Shown here: piece by piece, positions 35,967-45,411 of the stretch
Numbering within the stretch: the stretch's first letter is position 1
How the letters are laid out: each line of letters opens with the position of its first letter
Source: Corynebacterium dentalis
GTDB taxonomy: Bacteria; Actinomycetota; Actinomycetes; Mycobacteriales; Mycobacteriaceae
Direction: 5' to 3'
Assembly: GCF_900232865.1 (NCBI RefSeq)
Contig: NZ_OCTS01000001.1
Location: forward strand, 62,001 to 126,000
DNA: 64,000 bases
The notes under the pieces: model-generated
The model's database searches: none
Seen by the model: the letters and a program-made list of their open reading frames with translations, nothing else
What the model was told of the DNA's origin: nothing
Program-made: the position numbers and the translations under genes

Positions 35967-36011
35967 CTGCCTAACCAGCAGTTTGTCTCGGCGGGTTTTA
36001 GACTCATTTTT

Positions 36012-38396
36012 ATGAGCCTTGAGCATCCACTCACGTCCACCACCGTCGGCAGTCACGTGAGGGCTGCCGCCGGCGCCCCCGCACCACACGCCACCCCTCG
36101 TAAATTCTGGACCGGTCTGTCCCGCGCAGTGCAAGACCGTATCTCCGATGATTGGGAATCCACCCGTAAGGCATACGTCGCAACCCGCCAGCAGCACTAT
36201 TTCTCCGCGGAGTTCCTCATGGGACGCGCGCTTCTGAACAACCTCACCAACCTAGGTCTGGTGGAAGATGCATCCGCCGCCACCCGCGAGTTCGGCCAGG
36301 AGCTCACGGACATCCTCGAGGTGGAAAATGACGCGGCACTGGGAAACGGTGGCCTGGGCCGCCTGGCTGCCTGTTTCCTCGATTCCGCCGTGACCCAGGA
36401 CTACCCCGTGACCGGCTACGGCATCCTCTACCGATTCGGCCTGTTTCGCCAGTCCTTCGATAACGGCTTTCAGATCGAGCGCCCTGATCCGTGGCATGAG
36501 GAAGAGTATCCCTTCACCATTCGCCGTGCATCGGATCAGCTTGTCGTTCATTTCGACGACATGAAAGCTCGTGCCATTCCCTACGACATGCCCATCACCG
36601 GCTATGGCACCAACAATGTAGGCACGCTGCGCCTGTGGAAGGCCGAGCCGTGGGAGGAGTTCGATTACGACGCATTCAATTCCCAACGATTCACCGAGGC
36701 CATCGTGGAGCGCGAGCGCGTCTCCGATATTTGTAGGGTGCTCTACCCCAATGACACCACCTACGAGGGCAAGAAGCTGCGCGTCCGCCAGCAGTACTTC
36801 TTCACCTCAGCCTCCCTGCAGGCGATCATCGCCTCACACCTAGCCAACCACGGTGACCTGTCGACGTTCGGCGAGTTCAACAGTATTCAACTCAATGACA
36901 CCCACCCGGTGCTGGCCATCCCGGAACTCATGCGCATCCTGATGGACGAGCACGGCATGGGATGGGAACAGGCATGGGAGATCGTCACCCAGACCTTCGC
37001 CTACACCAACCACACGGTGCTGACAGAAGCTCTGGAGCAGTGGGATCAGCAGATTTTCCAACAGCTGTTCTGGCGCGTGTGGGAGATCATCGCGGAAATT
37101 GATCGTCGATTCCGCATGGAAAGCGCCGCTGCTGGCGTCGACGAAGAAACGATTCAACGCACCGCGCCGATCCAGCACGGCACCGTCCACATGGCATGGA
37201 TCGCCTGCTACGCAGCGTATTCCATCAATGGAGTGGCGGCGCTGCACACCGAGATCATCAAGGCAGAAACGCTGGCGGATTGGCACAATCGCTGGCCAGA
37301 AAAGTTCAACAACAAGACCAACGGAGTGACCCCGCGGCGTTGGTTGCGCATGATCAATCCGCGGCTGTCGTCGCTGCTCACGCGCCTGGTGGGCGATGAT
37401 TCGTGGGTGACGGACTTGGACGTACTAAAGACCCTGCGCCACTACGCCGAAGACGATGCCGCGATGAGCGAATTGATGGACATCAAGGCTGCGAACAAGC
37501 GGGACTTCGCGGCGTGGATCGTGGAGCGACAGGGCGTGGAGGTGGATCCGGATTCCATCTTCGACGTGCAGATTAAGCGACTGCACGAATACAAGCGACA
37601 GCTGATGAACGCGCTGTATGTGCTGGATCTGTACTTCCGCATCAAGGAGGACGGACTGCGCGATATCGCACCACGCACGGTGATTTTCGGTGCGAAGGCC
37701 GCACCGGGATACACGCGGGCCAAGGCGATCATCAAGCTGATCAATCAGATCGCAGAGCTGGTCAACAATGATCCGGTTGTCTCTCCGCTGCTCAAGGTTG
37801 TGTTCGTGGAAAACTACAACGTCTCTCCTGCTGAGCACATCCTTCCGGCGTCGGATATCTCGCAGCAGATCTCGACGGCTGGCAAAGAGGCCTCGGGCAC
37901 GTCGAACATGAAGTTCATGATGAACGGGGCGCTCACGCTGGGCACGATGGACGGCGCGAACGTGGAGATCGTGGATTCCGTCGGCGAGGACAACGCGTAC
38001 ATTTTCGGCGCTCGCGTGGAAGATCTGCCGGAGCTGCGGCGTAAATACAATCCGTATCAGCTCTACGAGACGGTGCCGGGCCTGAAGCGTGCGCTCGATG
38101 CGCTGGATAACGGCACATTGCATGACGATCACTCGGGCTGGTTCTACGATCTCAAGCGGTCCTTGTTGGACGGCTACGGCGAGGATGCCAGCGATTCCTA
38201 CTACGTGCTCGGCGATTTCTCCGACTACCGGGAAACGCGGGATCGGATGGCCGCGGACTACGCTTCTCATCCTTTGGAGTGGGCGCGGATGGCGTGGATC
38301 AACATCTGCGAATCCGGCCGTTTCTCCTCGGATCGCACTATTCGCGACTACGCCACCGAGGTATGGAAGTTGCAGCCCACCCCTGCCGTTTCTTAA
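36012..38396 (+). CDS. glgP: Glycogen/maltodextrin phosphorylase
   Basis: A GT35 enzyme releasing glucose 1-phosphate from alpha-1,4-glucans. The 794-residue protein has the N-terminal substrate region ENDAALGNGGLGRLAACFLDS near residue 100, RIHEYKRQ-type motif as IKRLHEYKRQLMN near 520, and the pyridoxal-phosphate site EASGTSNMKFMMNGALTLGT near 625 with its lysine. A -10-like TAGACT about 9 nt before the ATG suggests a leaderless transcript. No other glycogen genes flank it. It ends 40 nt before the convergent pntB stop, without an obvious terminator. Confidence 0.97.
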   Translation: MSLEHPLTSTTVGSHVRAAAGAPAPHATPRKFWTGLSRAVQDRISDDWESTRKAYVATRQQHYFSAEFLMGRALLNNLTNLGLVEDASAATREFGQELTDILEVENDAALGNGGLGRLAACFLDSAVTQDYPVTGYGILYRFGLFRQSFDNGFQIERPDPWHEEEYPFTIRRASDQLVVHFDDMKARAIPYDMPITGYGTNNVGTLRLWKAEPWEEFDYDAFNSQRFTEAIVERERVSDICRVLYPNDTTYEGKKLRVRQQYFFTSASLQAIIASHLANHGDLSTFGEFNSIQLNDTHPVLAIPELMRILMDEHGMGWEQAWEIVTQTFAYTNHTVLTEALEQWDQQIFQQLFWRVWEIIAEIDRRFRMESAAAGVDEETIQRTAPIQHGTVHMAWIACYAAYSINGVAALHTEIIKAETLADWHNRWPEKFNNKTNGVTPRRWLRMINPRLSSLLTRLVGDDSWVTDLDVLKTLRHYAEDDAAMSELMDIKAANKRDFAAWIVERQGVEVDPDSIFDVQIKRLHEYKRQLMNALYVLDLYFRIKEDGLRDIAPRTVIFGAKAAPGYTRAKAIIKLINQIAELVNNDPVVSPLLKVVFVENYNVSPAEHILPASDISQQISTAGKEASGTSNMKFMMNGALTLGTMDGANVEIVDSVGEDNAYIFGARVEDLPELRRKYNPYQLYETVPGLKRALDALDNGTLHDDHSGWFYDLKRSLLDGYGEDASDSYYVLGDFSDYRETRDRMAADYASHPLEWARMAWINICESGRFSSDRTIRDYATEVWKLQPTPAVS

Positions 38397-38435
38397 CGGT
38401 GGGATGGGCTGCGAGTTAAAGCAAGCTAGAGCGAG

Positions 38436-39917
38436 TTAGAGCGCGGCGATGATCTCGTCGACAGACTTCTTGGCATCGCCCAGCAGCATGTCCGTGTTCT
38501 CGTTGAAGAACAGTGGGTTCTGCACGCCCGCGTAGCCGGAGCCCATGGAGCGCTTGAACACGACGACCTTGTCAGCCTCCCAGACCTTGAGCACGGGCAT
38601 ACCCGCGATAGGTGAGCCGGGCTCTTCGGCGATGGGGTTGACCGTATCGTTTGCGCCGATGACTAACACCACGTCGATGTCAGCAAAGTCATCGTTTACC
38701 TCGTCCAGTTCCAGAACGATGTCATACGGCACCTTAGCTTCCGCCAGCAGCACGTTCATGTGTCCTGGCAGGCGTCCGGCCACTGGGTGGATGCCGAAGG
38801 TGACTTCCACGCCCTGCTCCTGCAGCTTGGACACCAGCGATGCCACTGGGTACTGCGCCTGAGCCACGGCCATTCCGTAGCCCGGGGTGATCATGACAGT
38901 CTTGGCGTTCTTGAGCATTTCTGCGGTGTCCTCCGCAGACACTTCGGTGTGCTCGCCGTACTCGCGATCCTCGCTGACTGCGGCGTCTCCGCCGAAGCCG
39001 CCGAGGATCACGGAGATGAAGCTACGGTTCATGGCTTGGCACATGACGTAAGACAGGTAGGCGCCGGAGGAGCCCACCAGCGCGCCGACGATGATGAGCA
39101 GTGGGTTAGCCAGCATGAAGCCAGCGGCCGCCGCGGCCCAACCGGAGTAAGAGTTCAGCATGGATACGACGACCGGCATGTCGCCGCCGCCGATGGCCGC
39201 CACCAGGTGGAAGCCGAGGAACAGTGCGAGCACCAGCATTACAACGAGCGCGATCCACGCCACGGTGGTGTTCTCGTGACCAGCGGCAATGAAGACACCC
39301 ATGCCCACCAGCGAGATCACGATCACGGCCAGGTTCAGCAGGTGACGTCCAGGAAGCACCAGTGGCTTGCCGTTCATCTTTCCGGACAGCTTCAGGTACG
39401 CCACGATGGAACCGGTCAGCGTCACGGCCCCGATGAAGATGCCCAGGTAGACCTCGCCCATGTGGAAGGCCTCGATAGCTTCGGACTCTTCATCCGGAGC
39501 GATGAAGGAGTTGATGCCGATCAGCACGGCGGCCAGGCCCACGAAGCTGTGCAGCATCGCGATGAGCTCCGGCATGCCGGTCATCTCCACCTTCTTGGCG
39601 CGCGGGATACCAATGGCCGCGCCCAGCAGCATAGCCACCACAATCAACAGGACGGTGACCAACGGGCCGTTGGAATCGTCTCCAGCGTTGATGGAGTTGA
39701 CCACAGCCTTGGCGATGGTGGCGATAAGGGCGATGCCCATGCCTGCCATGCCGAACTTGTTGCCGCGGGTGGCGGTTTGCTGCTTAGACAGTCCTGCCAG
39801 AGCCAAAATGAATAGCAGACCAGCGACGATGTAGGCCAGGTTGGTGATCTTGTCCGTCCATTCCAGGACGTTGGGATTCACGATGGCTTGTTCGTTAGCC
39901 AAGTACAGAGTGTTCAT
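38436..39917 (-). CDS. pntB: NAD(P) transhydrogenase subunit beta
   Basis: The proton-translocating transhydrogenase beta subunit: membrane helices in residues about 1-290 and the NADP(H)-binding domain III in the C-terminal 180 residues. Typical motifs are [18 protein letters not shown] near residue 345, [19 protein letters not shown] near 378, and [17 protein letters not shown] near 455. The 493-residue length is slightly longer than the E. coli protein. It starts 2 nt after the pntA stop, so the two are co-translated. The enzyme uses the proton gradient to make NADPH from NADH. Confidence 0.98.
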   Translation of the reverse strand: MNTLYLANEQAIVNPNVLEWTDKITNLAYIVAGLLFILALAGLSKQQTATRGNKFGMAGMGIALIATIAKAVVNSINAGDDSNGPLVTVLLIVVAMLLGAAIGIPRAKKVEMTGMPELIAMLHSFVGLAAVLIGINSFIAPDEESEAIEAFHMGEVYLGIFIGAVTLTGSIVAYLKLSGKMNGKPLVLPGRHLLNLAVIVISLVGMGVFIAAGHENTTVAWIALVVMLVLALFLGFHLVAAIGGGDMPVVVSMLNSYSGWAAAAAGFMLANPLLIIVGALVGSSGAYLSYVMCQAMNRSFISVILGGFGGDAAVSEDREYGEHTEVSAEDTAEMLKNAKTVMITPGYGMAVAQAQYPVASLVSKLQEQGVEVTFGIHPVAGRLPGHMNVLLAEAKVPYDIVLELDEVNDDFADIDVVLVIGANDTVNPIAEEPGSPIAGMPVLKVWEADKVVVFKRSMGSGYAGVQNPLFFNENTDMLLGDAKKSVDEIIAAL

Positions 39918-39919
39918 GT

Positions 39920-41476
39920 CTAGTTACCTCCGTCGAACATGGTCAGCATGCGTCGTGTGACGAAGAAGCCACCGAAGATGTTGATTGAGGCCACCACGAT
40001 GGCCAGGAACGCCAGCGCTGCCACGGCGATGTTGGACGAACCAACCTGCAGGATCGCGCCGACGAGAATGATGCCGGAGATCGCGTTCGTCTCTGCCATC
40101 AGCGGGGTGTGCAACTTGTGGGTCACCGAGGTGATCACGTAGAAGCCCACCACGATTGCCAGCATGAGCAGCATGTATTCGGTTGCCACCTGCATGGGGC
40201 TGGCCAGGATCAGTGCCAGGCCGAGGGCACCAGCGATCCACTTCCATGCACCGGAAGGCTTCTTTACTTCTTCCTCGGTGGCAGGTTGTGCGGTCGCGGC
40301 ATCCGCGTTGTTGTTTTGGTTCGACGCCGGGGCCGCCGAAACCTTCACCGGCGGCGGAGGCCAGAGAATATCTGCCTGAGCTGCGCCGGCAGTGTCATTC
40401 TGAGACTTGGTGACGGTAATTCCGCGCACGATCACGTCTTCGAGATCGAAGGCGATCTGTCCGTCCTTTTCCGGAGTCATCAGCTTCAGCAGGTTAACGA
40501 TGTTCTGTCCGTAGAGCTGGGAAGCCTGTGCGGGCAGACGGCCTGCGAGGTCGGTGTAGCCGATGATGCTCACGCCGTTATCCGTGGTGGTGATCTCTCC
40601 GGGCACGGTAAGTTCACAGTTGCCACCGTTGGCGGCGGCCATGTCCACGATGATGGATCCGGGCTTCATCGCTGCCACGTCTGCTGCGGTGAGCAGGACG
40701 GGAGACTTGCGGCCGGGGATGTTCGCGGTGGTAATGACGATGTCAGCCTTGGCAGATTCTGCAGCGTAGAGCTTTGCTGCAGCCTCGGCCTGGTCTTGAG
40801 TCATCTCCTTGGCGTAGCCATCCTCAGACTTTTCGGTGGCCACGGGGATCTCTACGAACTCCGCACCCATGGATTCCACCTGCTCGGCGGTTTCCGGGCG
40901 CAGGTCGGTTGCCTTGACGATGGCGCCCATGGAGTTTGCCGTGCCAATCGCGGCCAGACCAGCCACACCAGCGCCGATGACATAGACCACGGCGGGTGGC
41001 ACCTTGCCTGCGGCGGTGACCTGTCCGGTGAACAGGCGACCAAACGTGTTCGCAGCTTCCACGACAGCGCGGTAGCCGGCGATATTGGCCTGCGAGCTCA
41101 ACACGTCCATGGACTGTGCACGGCTGATGCGTGGCACGGTGTCCATTGCTACCGAGGTGATGTTGCGGCTTGCCAGCTCTTCGATGAGCTCTTCATTCCG
41201 GCCTGGTGCCAGGCGGGAGATGATGGTGGCGCCGGGCTGCATCGCGGTGCGCTGTGCAGCCGTGGGAGGGTCCAGAGTGGTGATGATGTCTGCTGTCCAT
41301 ACATCGTCACCGACAATTTTGGCTCCAGCCTCTTCATACTGGCTGTCTGGGAAATTGGCGTTATCGCCGGCTCCGGATTCCACTGACACGTCGTACCCGA
41401 GCTTGATGAGCTTGGATACAGTGTCTGGAGTGGCGGAAACCAGTGCGAGCGGCTCTTTGGGGATGCCGATGAGCAA
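39920..41476 (-). CDS. pntA: NAD(P) transhydrogenase subunit alpha
   Basis: Full-length alpha subunit (about 518 aa) that combines the NAD(H)-binding domain I and the membrane part alpha-2 in one chain. Domain I includes [20 protein letters not shown] near residue 170 and [18 protein letters not shown] near 265. A Pro/Ala/Asn-rich linker lies near residues 375-405, and four membrane helices follow. The frame opens at GTG 41491, but GAGGAG 7 nt before the TTG at 41476 makes TTG the likely start, giving the family-type [14 protein letters not shown]. An AATGAAA-TT-TTTCATT palindrome lies 73 nt upstream. Confidence 0.97.
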   Translation of the reverse strand: MLIGIPKEPLALVSATPDTVSKLIKLGYDVSVESGAGDNANFPDSQYEEAGAKIVGDDVWTADIITTLDPPTAAQRTAMQPGATIISRLAPGRNEELIEELASRNITSVAMDTVPRISRAQSMDVLSSQANIAGYRAVVEAANTFGRLFTGQVTAAGKVPPAVVYVIGAGVAGLAAIGTANSMGAIVKATDLRPETAEQVESMGAEFVEIPVATEKSEDGYAKEMTQDQAEAAAKLYAAESAKADIVITTANIPGRKSPVLLTAADVAAMKPGSIIVDMAAANGGNCELTVPGEITTTDNGVSIIGYTDLAGRLPAQASQLYGQNIVNLLKLMTPEKDGQIAFDLEDVIVRGITVTKSQNDTAGAAQADILWPPPPVKVSAAPASNQNNNADAATAQPATEEEVKKPSGAWKWIAGALGLALILASPMQVATEYMLLMLAIVVGFYVITSVTHKLHTPLMAETNAISGIILVGAILQVGSSNIAVAALAFLAIVVASINIFGGFFVTRRMLTMFDGGN

Positions 41477-41548
41477 CGTTTGGCTCCTCACTGAGGGTTG
41501 TGCGGATGCTGACTAGTACTTGGAAAAGCCAGCAAATATGGGCAAGTC

Positions 41549-41564
41549 AATGAAATTTTTCATT
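41549..41564. promoter_or_regulatory. AT-rich palindrome upstream of pntA
   Basis: AATGAAA-TT-TTTCATT is a perfect inverted repeat with 7-bp arms in the spacer between the divergent pntA and Rho_N-like genes. Its size and position fit a transcription-factor site for pntAB. No regulator can be named from the sequence. Confidence 0.45.
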
Positions 41565-41685
41565 AGTTCTAAAACCATAGGCGAAGAACCCGCAAAAGTC
41601 CCACTTTTTGAGAAAATTGCCACCCCCTTGTCCCATACGTTGGGATCCAGCTGACATGTCTAGGCTCTTATTACACTCGAGAAGC

Positions 41686-41973
41686 ATGGCTAAAGATAAG
41701 CATCCAGAGAACACTCCGGGCGGCGCATCCGTGAAAGACGGCGAGCTCTACGAGTCGCTCCGTGAGGACGGCGCAAGCAAGGAAAAAGCTGCGCGCATCG
41801 CGAATGCTGCGGCGCAGTCGGGCCGCGGTGGCGTCGGAAAGAAGGGCGGGGAATCCGGCGACTACCAAGACTGGACCGTGGACCAATTACACGAACGGGC
41901 CTCCGAACTGGACATCGAAGGTCGCTCCACGATGAACAAGTACGAACTGATCGCCGCGCTCCGCGAGCATTAA
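41686..41973 (+). CDS. Small Rho_N/SAP-like protein (DUF7218 type)
   Basis: A 95-residue hydrophilic protein. The first half (GGASVKDGELYESLREDGASKEKAARIANAAA) is a short helical element seen in plant KID-like and actinobacterial small proteins. The last 35 residues (WTVDQLHERASELDIEGRSTMNKYELIAALREH) match the helix-extended-loop-helix of the Rho N-terminal or SAP type, which binds nucleic acid. I used the ATG at 41686; the open frame starts 26 codons earlier without support. Function is unknown, with nucleic-acid binding as the best guess. Confidence 0.75.
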   Translation: MAKDKHPENTPGGASVKDGELYESLREDGASKEKAARIANAAAQSGRGGVGKKGGESGDYQDWTVDQLHERASELDIEGRSTMNKYELIAALREH

Positions 41974-42008
41974 AAAAGCCGCCCACGCTCACTGTGAGCG
42001 CGGACGGC
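41972..42008 (-). terminator. Intrinsic terminator of the LGFP lipoprotein gene
   Basis: Arms GCCGCCCACGCTCAC (41978-41992) and GTGAGCGCGGACGGC (41994-42008) pair at 13 of 15 positions around a tiny loop. On the minus strand the hairpin is followed by six T residues (41977-41972). It ends the minus-strand gene that stops at 42050. On the plus strand there is no T-run after the hairpin. Confidence 0.88.
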
Positions 42009-42049
42009 AGTGAAAGTTCTAAGAACTAGAGCTTTCTATGGGCTAGGAC

Positions 42050-42634
42050 TTAGTTGTCCTCAACGTCGGCTTCGAACTCGCCGTCGTCGTCCTTAGTCCA
42101 AGAGATGGTGCCGTTCTGGAAGGACTGGGTCCAGCCATTCATCGCATCGCCCTGCTCAGGAGCGGTTGGCAGGCCGATCTCGTTGTCCAGAGCACCATCG
42201 TTAGCCCAGGTCTCGCCGATCTTGCCGACGAGCTTCACGGCGCCGGTCTCGTCAGAGTGGGTAACCCAACCGTTGTCGAAGGTTGCCAGGGTGCCCTTGT
42301 CGGTCTTCTCAACGTTCTTCAGCGCGCCCAAGTCACCGGACTCGCCACCCTCGTTGTCCCACAGGGTCTGGATGTCTGCAGGCAGATCCTGGGAATCGTC
42401 CTCAGAGTCGTCATCGCTGGACATAGCCTCGGAAGCGTTGTTAGCAGCGCTTCCGGCAGCATCGGTTGCATCATTGGCTGCGGAACCCGCAGCGTCGGTC
42501 GCATCGTTGGCAGCGGAGGTTGCGTTGTTGGCCGTGTCTTCAGCGTCGGAGCACGCTGCGGCACCGAAAACGAGTGCGGTTCCGGCTGCAACAGCAACAG
42601 CAGAGCGACGGGTCAGAATCTTATTCAAAGCCAT
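42050..42634 (-). CDS. LGFP-repeat lipoprotein
   Basis: A 194-residue secreted lipoprotein. The signal peptide (1-27) ends in the lipobox VFGAAAC, so Cys28 would be acylated. After it come alanine-rich repeats (ANDATDAAGSA twice, then a degenerate copy), an acidic stretch SSDDDSEDDSQ, and near residues 125-185 a single LGFP-type unit with the landmarks IGLPTAPEQG, GWTQSFQNG and ISW. LGFP modules occur in corynebacterial envelope proteins and are thought to tether them to the arabinogalactan-mycolate layer. That localisation is inferred. It has its own strong terminator. Confidence 0.88.
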   Translation of the reverse strand: MALNKILTRRSAVAVAAGTALVFGAAACSDAEDTANNATSAANDATDAAGSAANDATDAAGSAANNASEAMSSDDDSEDDSQDLPADIQTLWDNEGGESGDLGALKNVEKTDKGTLATFDNGWVTHSDETGAVKLVGKIGETWANDGALDNEIGLPTAPEQGDAMNGWTQSFQNGTISWTKDDDGEFEADVEDN

Positions 42635-42781
42635 GATTGTTCAATCTCCTCGTGAAGAATTGTCAACTACGTATTCCTATGTACCGAATTCTCTACTCAG
42701 GTGCACTGCCCCTGCGGAATCTATATCAAATCGCTACCAAAACGTGATCTGTCACGCATTGTGCTCAGCTACTCAGTGTGG

Positions 42782-43690
42782 CTACTTCTCGCCGACCTTC
42801 ACGCGGATCAGAGAGTTCCATGGATCGTTGAACTCCAGAGCCCGACCGTCATCCCGCATGGAGATCTGCCGCTCAGCGAGTCGCGCGGCGAGAGCCAAAC
42901 GATCATCTTCATTAGGTACGTCGATGTTCACGCGTCCCAATCCATAGGAAGCAGCACGAGGACCAGCGCCTTGGGAGCGGAAAACGTTCAGCGCCATGTG
43001 ATGGTGGTAGCCACCTGCGGAAACGAATAGCGCAGGACCGACCTCGCCGGTGATTTCAAATCCCAGGGTGCCGGCGTAGAAATCTCGGGCGGTATCGATG
43101 TCGCCGACCTGGAGGTGTACGTGGCCCAGAGTCGAGGTTGCCTGGTCCGCGCTGTCCTCGCGGAGATTGGCGCGAAGGAATTCATTCGGATCCAGGGCCA
43201 GAGTGGCTTGAGAGTAGAGCTTGCCGTCAGGCTCAACTTCCCACTGCTCACGCGGACGGTCGACATACAATTCCACGCCATTGCCCTCGGGGTCATCGAA
43301 ATAGAAGGCCTCGGAGAAGATGTGGTCTCCGGCGCCGGTGAACGAGTGAGGGTAATTGCGGGCCACGCTATACAACGCTGAAGCCAACTCGGCCTTGGTG
43401 GAGTAAACCAGTGCGGTATGAAAGAGGCCCGCGCCGCGCGGATTGAATGGCGGTAAGTCTCCGACCTGCACGAGTTTGACACTTGGAACGCCATGCTTGC
43501 CCAACGTGGCCGTGGTGCCATGGTGCTCTAGGACGTCGAGCAGAGCGCCTTCGATGTAAAACTTAAGGACCTTGTCGAGGTCGCGAACGAGCAACTCAAC
43601 GGCACCCATCTGAGTTGCCGGAGCGAGGAGCTGATCGGCAGGGCGGTCAGCGACATAATCGGGGTGAAGTTGCTGCAGGAAGCGCGGCAT
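42782..43690 (-). CDS. Two-domain VOC dioxygenase (CatE-like)
   Basis: A 302-residue protein made of two vicinal-oxygen-chelate domains, like catechol 2,3-dioxygenase CatE. Probable metal ligands are the His in LFHTALVY (domain 1), the Glu in GVELYVDRP and the His in LGHVHLQVGD (domain 2). The start at ATG 43690 (MPRFLQQLHPDY) has AGAAAGGA 7 nt upstream; an earlier frame start adds 14 residues without support. The gene stands alone, so an aromatic ring-cleavage or a glyoxalase-like role cannot be told apart. Confidence 0.87.
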   Translation of the reverse strand: MPRFLQQLHPDYVADRPADQLLAPATQMGAVELLVRDLDKVLKFYIEGALLDVLEHHGTTATLGKHGVPSVKLVQVGDLPPFNPRGAGLFHTALVYSTKAELASALYSVARNYPHSFTGAGDHIFSEAFYFDDPEGNGVELYVDRPREQWEVEPDGKLYSQATLALDPNEFLRANLREDSADQATSTLGHVHLQVGDIDTARDFYAGTLGFEITGEVGPALFVSAGGYHHHMALNVFRSQGAGPRAASYGLGRVNIDVPNEDDRLALAARLAERQISMRDDGRALEFNDPWNSLIRVKVGEK

Positions 43691-43810
43691 GGCGGAATCC
43701 TTTCTGTGCTTATGGTCTCCATCTAACCACAAGTAGTTGTCATGTCAACTACTTTCAACTGATGAGGCCCGGGGGTATTCCAACAGGTCTTATCCGGGTC
43801 GAAAAACGAA

Positions 43811-43910
43811 GAATAGTTCGCATTTAATCGCTTCCGGAGGAGCAGGTGGCCAACTTCAAGGAAAATCCGAACTATTGTGCGCTTTTGGTCTGAAATTGGG
43901 TAGAATAGTC
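43811..43910 (+). promoter_or_regulatory. hipBA control region with three related half-sites
   Basis: The word GAATAGTTCG occurs at 43811-43820. Its inverse CGAACTATT lies at 43868-43876. A shortened direct copy, GAATAGTC, lies at 43903-43910. All three precede the HipB-like start at 43944. HipB proteins bind spaced operators upstream of their own operon, so these are good candidates for autoregulation sites. A confident -35/-10 pair could not be assigned. Confidence 0.5.
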
Positions 43911-43943
43911 AGAACATTGCCCCGTTTCCGAAGGATTCTTCCG

Positions 43944-44159
43944 ATGAGCGTTGCGCCTCACCATCCAGTAGCCGTAGAAGTCGGCAAGCACGTTCGCGCT
44001 GCCAGAAAGCGCTATAACCTCACGCAGCGCCAACTTTCAGAATTGGCCGAACTCTCCGATAAGACGATTCGGGACATCGAGCACGGGACGGGCTCCCCTA
44101 GCTTCGCTGGTGTACTTCACACCCTTGACGTGCTCGGGCTAGACATCGGAGTCAACTAA
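43944..44159 (+). CDS. HipB-like antitoxin, XRE-family HTH
   Basis: A 71-residue DNA-binding protein consisting almost entirely of a helix-turn-helix (about residues 12-66: AVEVGKHVRAARKRYNLTQRQLSELAELSDKTIRDIEHG). AAGGA about 9 nt upstream supports the ATG at 43944. The open frame continues 69 codons upstream, but that part covers the repeat-bearing control region. It ends 2 nt before hipA. By family it should repress the operon and bind HipA to neutralise it. Base composition is lower in GC than the surroundings. Confidence 0.9.
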   Translation: MSVAPHHPVAVEVGKHVRAARKRYNLTQRQLSELAELSDKTIRDIEHGTGSPSFAGVLHTLDVLGLDIGVN

Positions 44160-44161
44160 CG

Positions 44162-45334
44162 ATGGATTTTGAATCACTCAAGAACACGACCCACGCAGAT
44201 GTTTACAAAGGAGGCAACATTGCCGGCCATCTAAAAAGGCTCGATAACGGACTAGTTGAATTTAGATATACGGATGGTTACTTCGGACCAGACATAGCGA
44301 CCACTCTCCCCCAGACCGAAATCACCGAGCCAATTGCGTCTGCAGGCGGTAGCTTGCCACCATTTTTCAGCGGACTACTTCCCGAAGGCCACCGCCTCAC
44401 CCTGTTATCTCGGGCAACAAAATCTAGTTTCGATGATGAACTCACGCTTCTTCTCGCCATCGGAGAAGACACACCCGGAGACGTCCAAATTGTCCCAGCA
44501 GGACGCACACCAAAAAACATCACTCCCGAACTAGATTTGGACAGCGGAACAACGGACTTTCAGATGATTACGGAAAGCGTGGACCGCACGGGCATTCCCG
44601 GAGTGCAAGACAAAGCCTCTGCTTCCATGATCAATACCCCTGTAAGCACTCAGGGCCATGCTGCAATTCTGAAGATTGATCCGCCAGACCACCCTCATTT
44701 AGTAAAGAACGAAGCTCTTCATTTGAGCCACGCACGTTCGCTAGGGATACCAATCAGCGATTTCTCAATAGTCCAAGACAGCGCCGGAATTCCGGGGCTA
44801 CTCGTCTCGAGATTTGATCGGACAAAAGACGGTTCACGGCTCGCAATGGAAGATGCCGGCCAAGTACTTGGAATTTACCCAGGGAGGAAATACGCAGTAG
44901 ATACCGAAGAAGTCATCATGGGGCTTGCACAACGCACGAGGGCTCCCATGATCGCCAAGAGGAATCTATACCTTCAGTTTCTGTTCGCATGGCTGACCGG
45001 CAACGGAGATCTGCATGCGAAAAATGTTGCCATCCTGCAAGATCCCTCCGCGCATTGGGGAGTTTCACCGGTCTACGATATTCCGTGCACTGCGATTTAC
45101 AGGGACTTTTCACTCGCACTTCCCATTGCGGGAAGAACTAAAAGGGTCCGGAAGAAGCACTGGGACGAGTGTGCAGACTCAATTGGCCTTCCACAATCAG
45201 CAGCACGGAGTGTCATGAGCTTAGCTCTTTCCATCGCCACAAAGATAGACCTCGCAGATCTTCCATTCTCAGGCTCTCCATTGCATGGCGCCCAGCGCGA
45301 ACTGAGATTCCGCCGAAACGAACTGTTGGATTAA
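44162..45334 (+). CDS. HipA-like serine/threonine kinase toxin
   Basis: A 390-residue HipA-family protein. The N-terminal domain (about 1-100) contains LPPFFSGLLPEGHRL. The kinase part has the motif GVQDKASASM near residue 145, a K in AAILKI, the catalytic GNGDLHAKNVAIL near 280, and the metal-binding YDI near 307. E. coli HipA phosphorylates glutamyl-tRNA synthetase (GltX) and induces dormancy. Here gltX is 2.4 kb downstream, beyond the tRNAs, but linkage does not prove the target. Codon use and lower GC suggest the hipBA pair was acquired. Confidence 0.92.
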   Translation: MDFESLKNTTHADVYKGGNIAGHLKRLDNGLVEFRYTDGYFGPDIATTLPQTEITEPIASAGGSLPPFFSGLLPEGHRLTLLSRATKSSFDDELTLLLAIGEDTPGDVQIVPAGRTPKNITPELDLDSGTTDFQMITESVDRTGIPGVQDKASASMINTPVSTQGHAAILKIDPPDHPHLVKNEALHLSHARSLGIPISDFSIVQDSAGIPGLLVSRFDRTKDGSRLAMEDAGQVLGIYPGRKYAVDTEEVIMGLAQRTRAPMIAKRNLYLQFLFAWLTGNGDLHAKNVAILQDPSAHWGVSPVYDIPCTAIYRDFSLALPIAGRTKRVRKKHWDECADSIGLPQSAARSVMSLALSIATKIDLADLPFSGSPLHGAQRELRFRRNELLD

Positions 45335-45411
45335 AATCCGCGCCATTCCCGCGTCGCCCCACTTTGCCCAGTTCCTGAATAAATGTCTCGTCACTTCGTA
45401 GACTCAACTCC

